64,000 bases of DNA from Callorhinus ursinus (GCF_003265705.1 NW_020312817.1:32017820-32081819); one strand, 5' to 3'. Positions 25,286 to 36,689 are shown, counted from the first letter of the stretch. The notes: generated from the letters alone by a model not told the origin. Made by a program: numbers and translations.

Positions 25286-26594
25286 AGTCATGGGGAAAAG
25301 GCCAAAGTCCATATAATAGAACACATATAAGAACCCCTTATGTGAGAAGAGAGATATGAATGAAGGCAGATGGATTTCATGAAGGCAGTGAGTTTTTCCT
25401 TTGCTGCCAGAAGGCAGGTCATTATAACTCTGTCAGGAATGGAAATAGGAAAAAGAAGATTTAACACCTTGTGAGAGAGATCTAGAATGTTAGAGAGTCC
25501 TGTTTCCAATTAACAGGTCTACATCATCTTCTTGCAAGGATGGGGCAGCTGTAGTTGCCAGAGTGACACATCTGTTGAGGTTGGCTATAGATATCAGCTC
25601 ATCCCTGGCTCAGTCATTCCAACACCACTCTTGTCATAGTCCCTAATTATTTCATCATCCATACTGATGATACTGGCCTCTCAGCTGCTTCTTGACGTCC
25701 TCTCTTCCAATGATCTTGTCCCCCAACCTTGTCCCCCAACTCAATCCCATGGTCATTGGGTCATACCCTTGACTTTGTCATCACCTCTTATTGTAGCCGT
25801 CTGTAATCCCTATTTAAGACGTCTTTTTCAGCCCCAACAATTCTTTGATGCCACACAAACCTATAGTCCCTTGATCCTACCACCCTTTCACTGCCCCTTG
25901 CTTGCTCACGAGCTCGCTCCCCACCTACTTAAATCAGAAGTCCATCATTAGATTCACCCCTTTGCATGTGCTCTCCACTCCCTCACCCCCCTCCCTCTTT
26001 TGTGTATTCTCCTAACAAACCCAACCCGCCATGCCGTCCACAGCTGCCACCATGCAGGGACCAGTCTCATTCTAAATTCATGACAGTAACCTCAGATGAG
26101 TCTGCCATGGAGCCAGCAGTCAAGCTTTCCTTGATATGGGGATGTGGAAATGCCACCTCAGGCTGTTCACCTGCCCCAGAGCTGTAACCCTGTATCTTTG
26201 GGTCAGAGCCCACCATCTGCCAGGCATTATGGCATTGCTGCTCAGACCTTAATGCACAGCCAGCCAACCTGCAGGAGCATTAAGAAATCCCCTTCAGAAA
26301 ACAACTTCTCTCTGCCAACACCCCAGCTTTCTGGTGGCTTCAAAACTGCAGTCTGGTGATGCGACATCCCCTCTGAGGGCACCCTTTCCATTTCCGCCTC
26401 ATTTTCTGTACACTCAGCATTGCTGAGAGAGTGATTTTGACATCTTCTATTCTTAGCACCAAAGTACAAAGTCACATATGCAGAGAGACCAAAATTAGAA
26501 CAGCACATTGATTTTCCAAATTATTTGAAAAATCACTTGGAGGGTTGGCAGTAGAAGGCACTGTACCCAAGTCACTCCAGGGTGAGGAGCCTGG

Positions 26595-26715
26595 AGACTT
26601 TGACACTGTGAAGATGTGTCACCGTGGGCAAGTCCCTTTAGCTCTCTGGTTCCCAATCTTATCATCTGCAAAGCGAGGGGACTGGATGAGGTAATTCTTA
26701 AGGTACTTTCTAGAT
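26595..26715 (+). mobile_element. MIR fragment
   Basis: GTCACCGTGGGCAAGTCCCT TTAGCTCTCTGGTTCCCAAT CTTATCATCTGCAAAGCGAG. Confidence 0.65.
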
Positions 26716-26933
26716 CTTTCATTCTGACTTTGCCAGAGGATGTACCAACATTCACAGTTGCCCCTGTTTTTTCTGCCTCTACTTCATACATCCATCAGTT
26801 TTTCAATCGAGTAAAGGCTCGCTTCATGCTCAGAGGGTACAAAGGTAAAAAGGACACGATCCCTGCCCTCTAGGAGCTTGATATAATCCTATAATTATGC
26901 CTAATGTGATCAATGTTTTGAAGAAAGTATGTC

Positions 26934-27132
26934 GGGCGCCTGGGTGGCTCAGTTGGTTAGGCGACTGCCTTCGGCTCGGGTCATGATCCTGGAGTCCCGG
27001 GATCGAGTCCCACATCGGGCTCCCTGCTCGGCGGGGAGTCTGCTTCTCCCTCTGACCCTCCCCCCTCTCATGTGCTCTCTCTCTCATTCTTTCTCTCAAA
27101 AAAAATAAATAAAATCTTAAAAAAAAAAAAAC
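26934..27132 (+). mobile_element. CAN SINE, GACTGCC/GATCCTGGAG subfamily
   Basis: Flanks AAGAAAGTATGT / AAGAAAGAATGT. Confidence 0.92.
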
Positions 27133-28450
27133 AAAGAAAGAATGTTCAAAGTGTGGTAGGAACCAAGTAGAAAAGGAGATTAGTTCTAGCTGTGGTGGTT
27201 ACTGTCCTTCACAGAGGAAATGGCATTGGAGAGTAAGTATTCTTAAACAACTTTGCCAGGGTGTGCTGGAGGTAGGCACAGAGAGGACATTCCAGTTATG
27301 AGAAAGGGCCCAAAGACATAGTGAATCTGGGGGACCAATTCCAAGTTTTCCATCTGCCCGATGATTAGGTACATGTGTCAGGGCATGAGGCTGGAACAAG
27401 GTAGATTGGAACCCTCTCTCTTTTTTTCTTCTCATTTAGCTAACATCTCATTTTGGAATTATCCCAAGTTTCTCATTTTTAAGTCAGGGCTTCTCTGCCA
27501 TTCTGAAGTCTTACCCCCTCTAGGCTCTCCTTTGTGTTACATATGTTATCCTGAAATTTGGCCTGTTTATTTATGCAACCCTCCAGAAACCATTTATCAT
27601 TTATCAAATATTTCCATATAATGTATATAAGGCAGCAAATAATAGCTTCATTTTACAAAGAGAAAAGTTAATATAAACCTTGATTTGTAGATTGCTCAGT
27701 ATCAGGTAAACAGACCTGAAATATGCCCTGGCTCCCTCCTTCATGAAAATTCCATGACTTTCTTTTTACCTTAAAGTCAAGAGAAATAAGTAATCTTGAC
27801 TGACTTGTGCAATATTACATTGGAACTGTCATAAGGGTCAGAGTTTGAGTGAAGCATGACCTTAAGGAACTAAATATTGTGAATACCATATAAGGTTAGG
27901 GAAAAAAGCATAACATAAATTGATACTCTGAATATGGGTTGGTAAGACAAAAATCTTCTTAAGCCCATGAAAACAGCTGCTGCTTTTTCCCAGACTAATT
28001 GTTTCATAAGGAAACATTTTACCTTTTTAAAAATCAGTGTGGGAGGTGGTTGGTCACCCAGACTTCACAAGACAGTAGCACCCAGGTGGGTCATTTCCAT
28101 CCAGGATTTGGCCTTTGGCCTGAGGGATCCCAAAACTTCAACTCTTCATTCCCCTAGAACTGATCAGGTTTTAGAGGGCTGACTCTGAATTCAGAGGTGG
28201 ATGTTTATAAAGCAAGCTCTTTATATTGTGTCCCTAGCACCATCTACTGGGAAACAAGAGTGCCTTTATTAGGCTTCTTAACAGTTGAAAGCATCAGAAA
28301 CCCAAGTCTGGTAGCAAAGAGAAAGGAGAAAGGGTAAGAAAGGAAAAGCTTAGCAGATTCTGAGAAACAGAGGATTAAGTATATTATATTGAAGTTACTT
28401 ATATACAGATGTAACCACTAAAACAAAATTACTAGCTTTCAAACTTAAAA

Positions 28451-28451
<1 letters not shown>

Positions 28452-28490
<39 letters not shown>
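28452..28490. repeat. (CA)n microsatellite
   Basis: About 19 perfect CA units in GALM intron 4. Confidence 0.98.
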
Positions 28491-28493
<3 letters not shown>

Positions 28494-28744
28494 CATATAG
28501 TAAAAGATTTTAAAAAGCAAGCAACAACAAAAATTCATAAACACGGAAAGCACACCATAAAATGTAACGATAGAGCTAAGAATACTTAGAACATACATAT
28601 GTCATAGTAATGCCATAAAATACCTCTACTAAACACAGTCTCTCAGATTGAATCACAAAGCAAAACCCGTCAGAATGCTGTGTGCAACCAAGTCGTACAG
28701 AAAGGTTAAAAACAGATTTCAAAGCAAACCAAGCAAATGAAAGC

Positions 28745-29690
28745 CAAAGTGGCAGGAGTCTCAATCTTGATATCAGTAAAGGTTGATTTCAGGACAGAAA
28801 GCATTGAATTACATAAAGGAGGGAACCTTGTAATGATAAAGGATGCAATTTACAATGAGAGTTCACCATATCTGAGACCATAAAGAAAACCTCAGGTAGT
28901 CTCACAAAATAGGAGTAAGACAGCTAATACTGACCTAGAAATGTTTTAACTCTTTCTAATTCTTGGATCAAAAGGGAATTCAAACCCCAAAACTAGTAAC
29001 ATTTAGAAAATAAGTAAATAATAAATCATAATTACATATAATGGAAATATAGAGATAATATATATTGGAATATATAATAAATGGAAATAGGATGTTACAA
29101 TTATATATAACTGAAATTCCTATATGCGTTATAAAGCCTATTGCTCAGAAGAACATTGTAGCACTAAATACTTATATTAATCCAAAAAATGTGAAAATAA
29201 TTAGGCATCTAATGCAAGATATTTGAAAAATAGCAAAATAAACCCAAGAAAACAAAAGAAAAATTAATACAAATAAAAGCAGAAATTATTATTTTGAAAA
29301 GAGGAGGAAAAATGTAGTACTAATACATAAATCCAAGAGCTGCTTCATTGGAGGGGGGAAAAATAAATAGATAAAGCATTAGCTAACCTATTCAATGCAC
29401 AGTTAGAAATGAGCACAGGCCAATAACCACAGACAGATGAAATTGAAAGGATCATAAGTTACTGTCTTCCTCAACTCTACAAATAAGTGAGAGTAATATA
29501 GATGGAATGCACATGTTTCTAGAAAAATATAAATTTGCAATTATGACACCAGAAAAGAAATTTTAAATCGACAGATTATCATAGAAAAAATAGAAATATG
29601 AGTCCATATAGAGTTGTCCAATGAAATACATAGGAATAAATTTAGCAACAACCTCCAAGACAAATTGAATAAAAAGATCAAGGTGGAAAT
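28745..29690 (+). mobile_element. Degenerate L1 ORF2-region fragment
   Basis: Purine-rich decayed sequence with TAATGATAAAGGATGCAATT and CTAGTAACATTTAGAAAATAA, matching L1 ORF2 3' half phrases. No intact frame. Confidence 0.6.
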
Positions 29691-29912
29691 AGGCTCTATC
29701 TTTGTGTGTGTGTGTGCATGGGTCTGTGTTTACATACTTCGATATCCTTGTAACATCTCTGGAAGGCTGGGTCAGGAACAAGCAACAGCGGTTGCTTCTG
29801 TTGAAGGAAATTGGATCTGTGGGGAGCAAAGATGAGAGAGATTGTTTTGATTTATAGTATTTTGTATCTTTTACATTTGTTACCTTTTAAATTGATTACA
29901 TGATTACATGTG

Positions 29913-30139
29913 AGCACCTGGGTGGCTCAGTCAGTTGAGCGTCTGCCTTTGGCTCAGGTCATGATCCCCGGGGTCCCAGGATGGAGTCCTGCCTCGGACT
30001 CCCCATTCAGCGGGGAGTCTGCTTCTCCCTCTGACCCCCGCCCCTCTCATGCTCTCTCTCTCTCTCTCTCTCTCTCTCGCACTCTCTCTCTCATGTATAT
30101 AAAACCTTTTAAAAATAAATAAATAATAAATAAATAAAT
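29913..30139 (+). mobile_element. CAN SINE with expanded CT tract
   Basis: Target duplication TGATTACATGTG at 29901-29912 and 30140-30151. The internal CT microsatellite spans 30056-30095. Confidence 0.9.
30056..30095. repeat. (CT)n tract within a SINE
   Basis: CT units expanded in the 3' part of the CAN SINE at 29913. Confidence 0.9.
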
Positions 30140-30748
30140 TGATTACATGTGCAAATAGTACCCATTCAAAAATTCTTTTTCATACAAGCAGAACCAGGCA
30201 AAGGAAATAGATGGTTTTAAAGGGTGTTTTCAAAAAGAATGCTACTTATTTTTTCCTAGAGCTGACTCTGGTAAGAGAAGGATTCTTCTGTGTGCTTCCC
30301 AAACTCCCTTGGTCAAATAGTGGGCATCGGACGCTAGGATGGTATTGGCCAGGCCTCTGGGTCCCCCTTGGGTGCTTTGGACCCCAGGCATTCCCGCAGC
30401 TCTGTGTGAACTCACAGACTCCAGTCCTCACATACCAGGAAGACCCTGTTTCTGAACAGGAGCTCCGAGTTTAAGAAAAGGTTGCTGTCTTTCGCCCAAA
30501 GATAGATTCGTGTTTCCTCTTAGTATTTAGGAACACACAAAAGCAGAACTCAACGTTTTGAACAGCTAAAGTTGGTTCTCCTTTTACTTGTTTAAATCTT
30601 TTAGTGGTAAGTTACAAGTTCCTGAGTTTTCTCAGCCTCCTAAGACTTCAGACCCATTTTGCATGCTACCTCTCTCTCCTCTAAAAATAGCACAGAAACC
30701 AAGTTCCTACAACATCTCCATCTGACCACATGAAAGGCAAAAGTAGTT

Positions 30749-30951
30749 TTTTTTTCTTTTAAGATTTATTTATTTATTTGACAGAGAGAGACACAGCGAG
30801 AGAGGGAACACAAGCAGGGGGAGTGGGAGAGGGAGCAGCAGGCTTCCCGCCGAGCAGGGAGCCCGACGCGGGGCTCGATCCCAGGACCCTGGGACCATGA
30901 CCTGAGCCGAAGGCAGACAGACGCTTAATGACTGAGTCACCCAGGCGCCCC
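30749..30951 (-). mobile_element. CAN SINE
   Basis: Exact 13-base target duplication GGCAAAAGTAGTT at 30736-30748 and 30952-30964. Lies 450 bases upstream of GALM exon 5. Confidence 0.93.
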
Positions 30952-31404
30952 GGCAAAAGTAGTTCTAACCCTAGAAGAGTATATTAACTAACTAGCATTT
31001 GTGCCCACCTTTAAATATGTGATACTATTCTAGAACAAAAGAAGACTTTTAAAGAAACTAAACCGGGCTTCCGGCTGTGGAATGAGTAAGTCACAGGAAT
31101 AAAAGGCACAGCACGAGGAATCTAGGCAGTGGTATTGTAATAGAGTTGCCTGGTGACAGACGGGGACCCCTCTCATGGAGAGCACGGCATAAGGTAGAAT
31201 CACTACGTTGCACACCTAAAACTAACGCAATATTGTGTGTTAACTATGCTCAAATTAGGAAAACAAAAATTTTTTTTTAAAATAAAGACAGAGACTAAAC
31301 TGGATCACGGTGTAAAGCTCTGGAGTAGAATCCCTCTCCTCTTTCAAGAAAGCCTGACCAGAGTGCTCCAGCCTGCTGCCTTTTAATCTGCCTCTTCCCA
31401 CCAG

Positions 31405-31546
31405 GAGAAGTCGCTCCAGTACAAGGAACTGCCTTTGACCTGCGGAAGCCAGTCGAGCTTGGGAAGCACCTGCAGGACTTCCATCTCAATGGCTTCGACC
31501 ACAATTTCTGTCTGAAGGGATCTAAAGAAAAGCACTTTTGTGCATG
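31405..31546 (+). CDS. GALM: GALM coding exon 5, internal
   Basis: A 142-base exon between CCACCAG and GTAGGTCC. With the base carried from exon 4 it reads GEVAPVQGTAFDLRKPVELG and continues KHLQDFHLNGFDHNFCLKGS, KEKHFCA, then two bases of a split Trp codon. The Asp in NGFDHNF is residue 243 by count, one of the substrate-contacting positions of galactose mutarotases. The frame is intact. The junction residues HFCAW-VRHAGSG differ from the human HFCAR-VHHAASG as I remember it, so this stretch is mildly divergent while flanking motifs are conserved. Confidence 0.96.
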
Positions 31547-32773
31547 GTAGGTCCTCTTCGGTTGCTGCCTCTGTGGGGAAGAAGAGATGCCACGTCCTAT
31601 ATGAGGAGCTTTTTCTCTGGCCGTATCAGTAGCATTCACTCTGCTGCAGGGACCGCATACACATCCCCTGTCTTTTCAAAGCTCCTCTTCCGCGGAGCCG
31701 CCCCCCCCCCCCCCGCCCCCGGAACTTCTCTCCCCCTCCCCCACCGGGCCATTAGCCCTGTGCGCCCACCTGGCAGCCTGTTTCTCTTCGCTCCCTCGCT
31801 CCCCATCTGTGCCTGTTAAGGCCCGCTGTTTTTAGAAGGCCTGATTCCTCCAGACTGAAGTCACCTCTGCTTTCCTTGAACTTCTGGAGCCCTTTGTACT
31901 GTGTTCACATGTGATTCATGCTCTGTCTACTTCCATGGAGCGTCAGAGGTCGCCCTTCTCCCCGGAGCACCCACCACCAGCACCAGCAGCCTTGTTTCAG
32001 CGGCATTTGTGTGCACTCTCCCTCCTCCTCACTAAATTCTGACTCCTCCTGCCGTCTCGTCTCCCTGAGTTCCCCCCCCCCCAACTGCCCTAGTGCCTAA
32101 CACCATGCTTGGCGCCAGCAAATAATGTCTGTAGAATAAATAGATTTGAAATAAAGCAGAGAAAGCGATTCAAACTCCAAGAGAAACGTCAAAAGCCTTC
32201 TCCCCCTCCGAGCCCCAGTCCCTGTGTTCTTCCGGCTGGACTCTGCCATTCTCCTCTTGCCTAGCGCTCACGTTCCTCTCTCTCCTGCACCCACCTCGAG
32301 GAGACGCTCCGGCCTCTCTCCACTCTTCAGATCCTGGCCCTCCTCTTCCCAAACATCTTTCCCTGAACCTCTTCATTGACCATACATTGCTGGGATGTTT
32401 TACCTCTCAGTAAGCGGAGAAGACTGAGGCTTGTCTTTATCCATATCCCTTCAACACCAAGTATGGGAGCGGGTAGGTACTCTCAGCTCTGTAGAGTCCT
32501 GTTTTTTGGGGGGGTTCTTTTGTTTGTTTTTTTAAAGGAAACAGTGAATCTAGCAAAAACTGACAGTACATCTGTTCTCAGGGGAGATCTGACTGAAAAG
32601 CGCCGCCTGCTCGAGCCCCAGGGAAGGGGGATGGTTTAATTTAGAAAAGCATCTCTTCTCTTTCAAGACAAAGCTGGTGGCTTTGCCAGGCCGAGCAGAG
32701 AGCTCCAACTCTTTTATGAGAAAGAATCTCAGCCCCCCCAGAACCTGAAAACTGTGTCTCTTCAACCTGGCTG

Positions 32774-32845
<72 letters not shown>

Positions 32846-33111
32846 CTGGCTGGGGTGAGCCTTCCTCAGAGAAGCCAAGATCACAGTGAGAAGTGGCCAT
32901 TGGAGGATCCTCAGAACCACCTGCTCACGCCTCACCCAGGAGACTACGAGAATTTCCCATCATGCTCTCCTCATCTTTGTCTCCGTGAATCTGTCCCTGC
33001 TCTGTGGCTGGGCCTGCTTACTGTCTCAGAGGCTGCTTCCCAGTTTCGCCCTGTCCCTGCCGGCTTCTGTGTCCTGTACCGATGTACCGATGTGGTCTGC
33101 TTTACCCCCAG
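31547..33111 (+). other. GALM: GALM intron 5
   Basis: 1,565 bases, pyrimidine-rich, with a short C run (about 31701-31718) and a 61-base CA repeat (32780-32840). No other gene is seen. An open frame running from about 32855 into exon 6 is intron read-through. Confidence 0.85.
32780..32840. repeat. (CA)n microsatellite, GALM intron 5
   Basis: About 30 perfect CA units, 272 bases before GALM exon 6. Long enough to be polymorphic. Confidence 0.98.
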
Positions 33112-33286
33112 GGTCCGGCATGCTGGAAGCGGGCGGCTACTGGAGGTGTACACCACCCAGCCTGGGGTCCAGTTTTACACAGGCAACTTCCTGGATGGCG
33201 CGCTGAAGGGCAAGGGCGGCGCAGTCTATCCCAAGCACTCTGGTTTCTGTCTCGAGACCCAGAACTGGCCTGATGCCGTCAATCAG
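33112..33286 (+). CDS. GALM: GALM coding exon 6, contains the catalytic glutamate
   Basis: A 175-base exon preceded by TTTACCCCCAG and followed by GTAAAGC. It reads [20 protein letters not shown], then [20 protein letters not shown], then [18 protein letters not shown]. The Glu in FCLETQNWP counts to residue 307, the catalytic base of human GALM, and it is preserved. The exon ends in phase 0 after Gln317. A long CA microsatellite lies about 270 bases upstream in the preceding intron. No stop or frameshift is seen, so the gene looks functional. Confidence 0.97.
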
Positions 33287-33540
33287 GTAAAGCTCCAGCC
33301 TGGCTTCTCAGTGGTGTTGTGCCCAAGGTCACACTGTATGACAGAGGTCACGACACTCAGGTCTGTGTGAATCACAGGTCCACGGGGTTCTCTTCTCCCA
33401 GTCATGATAAGGAAACCTTTAGCCAAGTTACTAACATAGCATTTATGTATTTTTTTAATCTATTTTATTCCTTCAAAGCCTTTATTCAGTTCAACGTTGC
33501 TCCTTATCAATACCTGCTCATCTTCTGCAACCATACTTTT

Positions 33541-33702
33541 TTGGGAGGTGGGGTGCAGAAGGGGAGGGAGGAGGAGAATCCTAAGCAGGCTCCACGCCCA
33601 GCACGGAGCCTGACACAGGGCTTGATCTCACAACCCTGGGATCATGACCTGAGCCGAGATTGAGAGTCAGATGCCTAACTGAATGAGCCACCCAGGCTCC
33701 CC
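33541..33702 (-). mobile_element. CAN SINE, first of a stacked pair
   Basis: More diverged copy, CCACCCAGGCTCCCC end. Target duplication CTGCAACCATACTTTT / CTGCAACCACACTTTT at 33525-33540 and 33703-33718. Confidence 0.85.
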
Positions 33703-33718
33703 CTGCAACCACACTTTT

Positions 33719-33918
33719 TTTTTTTTAAGATTTTATTTATTTGACAGAGAGAGACACAGCGAGAGAGGGGACCCCCCCCCCCAAGCAGGGGGACTGGGAG
33801 AGGGAGAGGCAGGCTCCCTGCCGAGCAGGGAGCCCGATGCGGGGCTCGATCCCAGGACCCTGGGATCATGACCTGAGCCAAAGGCAGATCCTTAACAACT
33901 GAGCCACCCAGGCGCCCC
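33719..33918 (-). mobile_element. CAN SINE, second of a stacked pair
   Basis: Inserted at the same AACCACACTTTT, now present again at 33919-33930. Contains a 10+ C run. Confidence 0.9.
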
Positions 33919-34254
33919 AACCACACTTTTAAAATGATCCCATCTTCTCTTCCTATTTGCTTACTTCTTTTTTGATGACTTCTTTTTCTAGCTACTGCCT
34001 AGAGTAGTGCTCCCCAAAGCACCAGCTCTGCAGCTTGCACCAGAATGTAAATTGATACACGGCCTCCTTCATCGGGAAAGTCCTGCTGTAACAAAGTGCT
34101 CAGTGATGTGGCTTGAGTTCTCTCTCACTGCAAACCAATAGTAAACAGTTGTTACCCTGGCAGCTGGTTCTAGAGACCAGTCCAGAGCCATCCTGAATGG
34201 TGAAGGGGGCAGCTGGGCTGGCAAGTGTAACCTGTCTTCTTTTTCCCTTCACAG

Positions 34255-34332
34255 CCTCACTTCCCTCCTGTGCTGCTGAGGCCTGGGGAGGAGTATGACC
34301 ACACCACTTGGTTCAAGTTTTCTGTGGCTTGA
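34255..34332 (+). CDS. GALM: GALM final coding exon 7 and stop codon
   Basis: Preceded by TTTTTCCCTTCACAG. The coding part is 78 bases and encodes PHFPPVLLRPGEEYDHTTWF KFSVA, followed by TGA at 34330-34332. This is the usual GALM C-terminus (human PRFPPVLLRPGEEYDHTTWF KFSVA as I recall). The four exons here total 477 coding bases, giving 158 residues (185-342), exactly the expected length to the end of a 342-residue mutarotase. Confidence 0.97.
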   Translation, partial: PHFPPVLLRPGEEYDHTTWFKFSVA

Positions 34333-34715
34333 AGAAGTGTGAAGATGTGACCTCTTCCAGGGCCAGGCTGGGAGCCCCTTCAGCAGCCTGTCTCCTGCCC
34401 AGAGAGGCGATAGAGGCTTTACAAGTGATCCTGTGAATGGAAGCCATATGAAGGGTAGCTTCATAGTAGTGAGTCTGAGTGTTGATTTTCTTTCCCAGTG
34501 ACTGGCTCCAGGTCAGGTCTAATGAGCAGCGAGCTCTCTCCTCTGTGTGGTGAAGAGGACCCACCCGCTAACGTCATCACCTAAGCCCAAGCCTAGCCCA
34601 GAAGTGGCACCCACGCCCCTTGTACTGTGTTGGCTCCGTCTCTCCACCCTTCCTTTCTTTGATCCTACTTTCTCTCCTTCTCTTCGTCCTCCTCCGCCGC
34701 CTCCTCAGACCACCT

Positions 34716-34717
<2 letters not shown>

Positions 34718-34752
<35 letters not shown>

Positions 34753-34776
34753 AGACCCCCTTGCCCCCCCCCCCCC
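34718..34776. repeat. Long C homopolymers in GALM 3' UTR
   Basis: A run of 35 C (34718-34752), then AGACCCCCTTG, then 13 C (34764-34776). The segment before each run ends CCTTG, so the unit appears duplicated. Confidence 0.95.
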
Positions 34777-35445
34777 GCCCCCGTGCAGCACTTCGGATTT
34801 CAGTCGCATTAGCTCCTGCACCATGCTGGCAGATGGACCTGTCTGCCTTGAGAAGGCAGGAGATGACAGACGGAGGGAGCCGGGGCTTCAGGAGGGTAAA
34901 CGACCCTCGTAAAAACACACAGCTGGGGACAATTTTAGCCAGGACTTGACATCAGGTCATGCACATTCGAGTCCCCTTCTTTGCTTCCGTTTCAGTCTGC
35001 CAGGGCATTCGCGGGGTCACTGATGCGGAAAGGAGTAGGTCTGACCCTCCTCTCTTTGGGCCGGCCTTTCTTCCCAGATTCACGTTTATATGAGTCTGAG
35101 TTTGAGTTTAGCTGTCTTAAAGATGTCACTTAAAGGGCCAGGTCAAAATATCCAGAAAAAATCTGTGATTTTGATTTTCTGCCTTTGGGGTTGAAAAAGT
35201 CCCAGCCCAGCCAAGGCATGGGAAGCCAGCAAGCCACTGGAGACCAGAGCTGTGTTAGTGTGGAGACAGGGCCTCACCTGAGGGCTGCACATTGTACCTG
35301 GAGCAAGATGTCTTGTTATGTAGATGAGCTCGGGGCTGCCCCCTTTCCTGAACAATTGAATTACCAGTTATGGGTTTGGGTTGGTGGTTGGTTTAGGTTT
35401 TTAAAGAAATGTATCTTATACTTTTGTATACCGGCAGCCAGTTGA

Positions 35446-35451
35446 AATAAA
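35446..35451 (+). terminator. GALM: GALM polyadenylation signal AATAAA
   Basis: Canonical hexamer in AGTTGAAATAAAACC about 1.1 kb after the stop codon. It is the most likely poly(A) signal for GALM by position. Cleavage would follow at about 35465-35475. Confidence 0.7.
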
Positions 35452-36465
35452 ACCAAAAGCTGCACCTTCGGAAGACTGCCCGTGTCTTCATTCATTTTTA
35501 AATCTGTCAGACACGGACCTTTGGGAAATTGACCGAGTATATGGTGTGTTCTGGATTCCACCGTGCTCTCCAGTCCAAGCACCAGCATCTTTCTAGAAGA
35601 AAGCCACCTAACTGGCCGCTTGTTGACCTTCCCATAGTCCCTCTTTCTTAGCAACAACAATAAATCAGAAATAGTGATCATTTTTTAATTCATCATGGAT
35701 TTTCCAGATCCCTGTTGTGTCCACAGTTCTCTGCTGAGTCTTTTAAGGAATTCAGGAAGTAATGTCTAAGATATAGTGTATTCCCTCAGGGATCTGTCAG
35801 TCTCTCTGGGGAAGACAAGACTAATAGTGACAATAAGGTGATGTAGAATTGCACCAGGATGGACCAAACCCTGAGCACTAACTTTGCTACTGGCATTTAC
35901 TACATGGGCAAACAATCTAATTTCACTTGGAGTCAATTTTTCTCACCTGTGAGGCAAAGGGATTAGACTTAAAATATCTGGAAGGTAAATCTATGTCTGC
36001 AGGGCTACAACGAAAACTGGCCACTAGTCAAATTCTTTTTCCACAGGCCCATCCCTGTGCCGTGACAAAGGACCTGAGAAGGTGGACAGCAAGTGATTAA
36101 GCCAGCCAGAGCCTGAGAGCTAGGAGCTGTGGTCCCATTTCTCTTCCCGTGTTGGGCTTGAGCAGGCAGTGGAGGTCTAACTACATTACTGTTTAGAGCT
36201 TCCATCACACATCCTTCTTCTAGGACCCTCTGGACAATTCTTAGACTGCTACCATCTTGCCAGGATTCTCCTCCTTAATGGCTCGTCTTCATTTTATTGA
36301 TTGCCAAAAGTATGATTGAAGAAATTATTTCATCTGACCCTTACAACCTGTAATGAGGTAGAAAAATCCTCATTAAAAACAAGAGGTCACTAGCTGGAGA
36401 AAGTAATAGTGCCAGGAAGTGGCAGATTTAGAACACAAGCCCTTCAATAAGAAACCCAATGTTTA

Positions 36466-36661
36466 GGACGCCTGGGTGGCTCAGTCAGTTAAGCAGCTGC
36501 CTTCAGCTCAGGTCATGATCCCAGGGTCCTGGGATCGAGCCCCGTATAGGGCTCCCTGCTCTGGCAGGGAGTCTGCTTCTCCCTCTCCCTCTGCCTGCCG
36601 CTCCCCCTGCTTGTGCTCTCTCTCTCTGCCAAATAAATAAATAAAAATCTTTAATAAAAAA
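36466..36661 (+). mobile_element. CAN SINE
   Basis: GGACGCCTGGGTGGCTCAGT head and AAATAAATAAATAAAAATCT tail. Target duplication is not clear. Confidence 0.88.
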
Positions 36662-36689
36662 TAAAAATTTAAGTCTGCAAAGTGAGGGG

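Larger units (their letters stand above)
4713..31404 (+). other. GALM: GALM intron 4, 26.7 kb
   Basis: The interval between the exon 4 donor and exon 5 acceptor, 26,692 bases. No internal exon is required because the two exons join in frame. Apart from the listed SINEs, MIRs, L2, L1 and hAT fragments and microsatellites I recognise no gene. Stretches at 9.0-9.8, 10.3-12.1, 12.4-14.0, 15.7-17.7, 17.9-19.1, 20.4-21.8 and 25.5-26.9 kb look single-copy with no identifiable function. Confidence 0.85.
33287..34254 (+). other. GALM: GALM intron 6 with two stacked SINEs
   Basis: 968 bases between exons 6 and 7. Two minus-strand CAN SINEs (33541-33702 and 33719-33918) sit back to back at one target site. 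The rest is single-copy. Confidence 0.85.
34333..35470 (+). other. GALM: GALM 3' untranslated region
   Basis: Runs from the GALM stop to just past an AATAAA at 35446-35451, the last plausible polyadenylation signal before unrelated sequence. The exact cleavage site is inferred. The UTR contains two long C homopolymers (34718-34752 and 34764-34776), described separately. Long proline or glycine reading frames through this stretch are artefacts of the C runs. Confidence 0.75.

Noticed and set aside
29910..30122. Many frames with 'WVAQSVERLPLAQVMIPG'-like peptides throughout the window
   Set aside because: These are translations of CAN SINEs, not a protein family.
32550..32900. Frames encoding CVCVCV repeats (also at 28395-28598)
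   Set aside because: Translation of the CA microsatellite.
32855..33370. 171-codon plus-strand open frame
   Set aside because: It is GALM exon 6 with intron read-through on both sides; only 33112-33286 is coding.
34547..34949. Proline- and glycine-rich open frames on both strands
   Set aside because: Caused by the C homopolymers in the GALM 3' UTR; no homology and no splice support.
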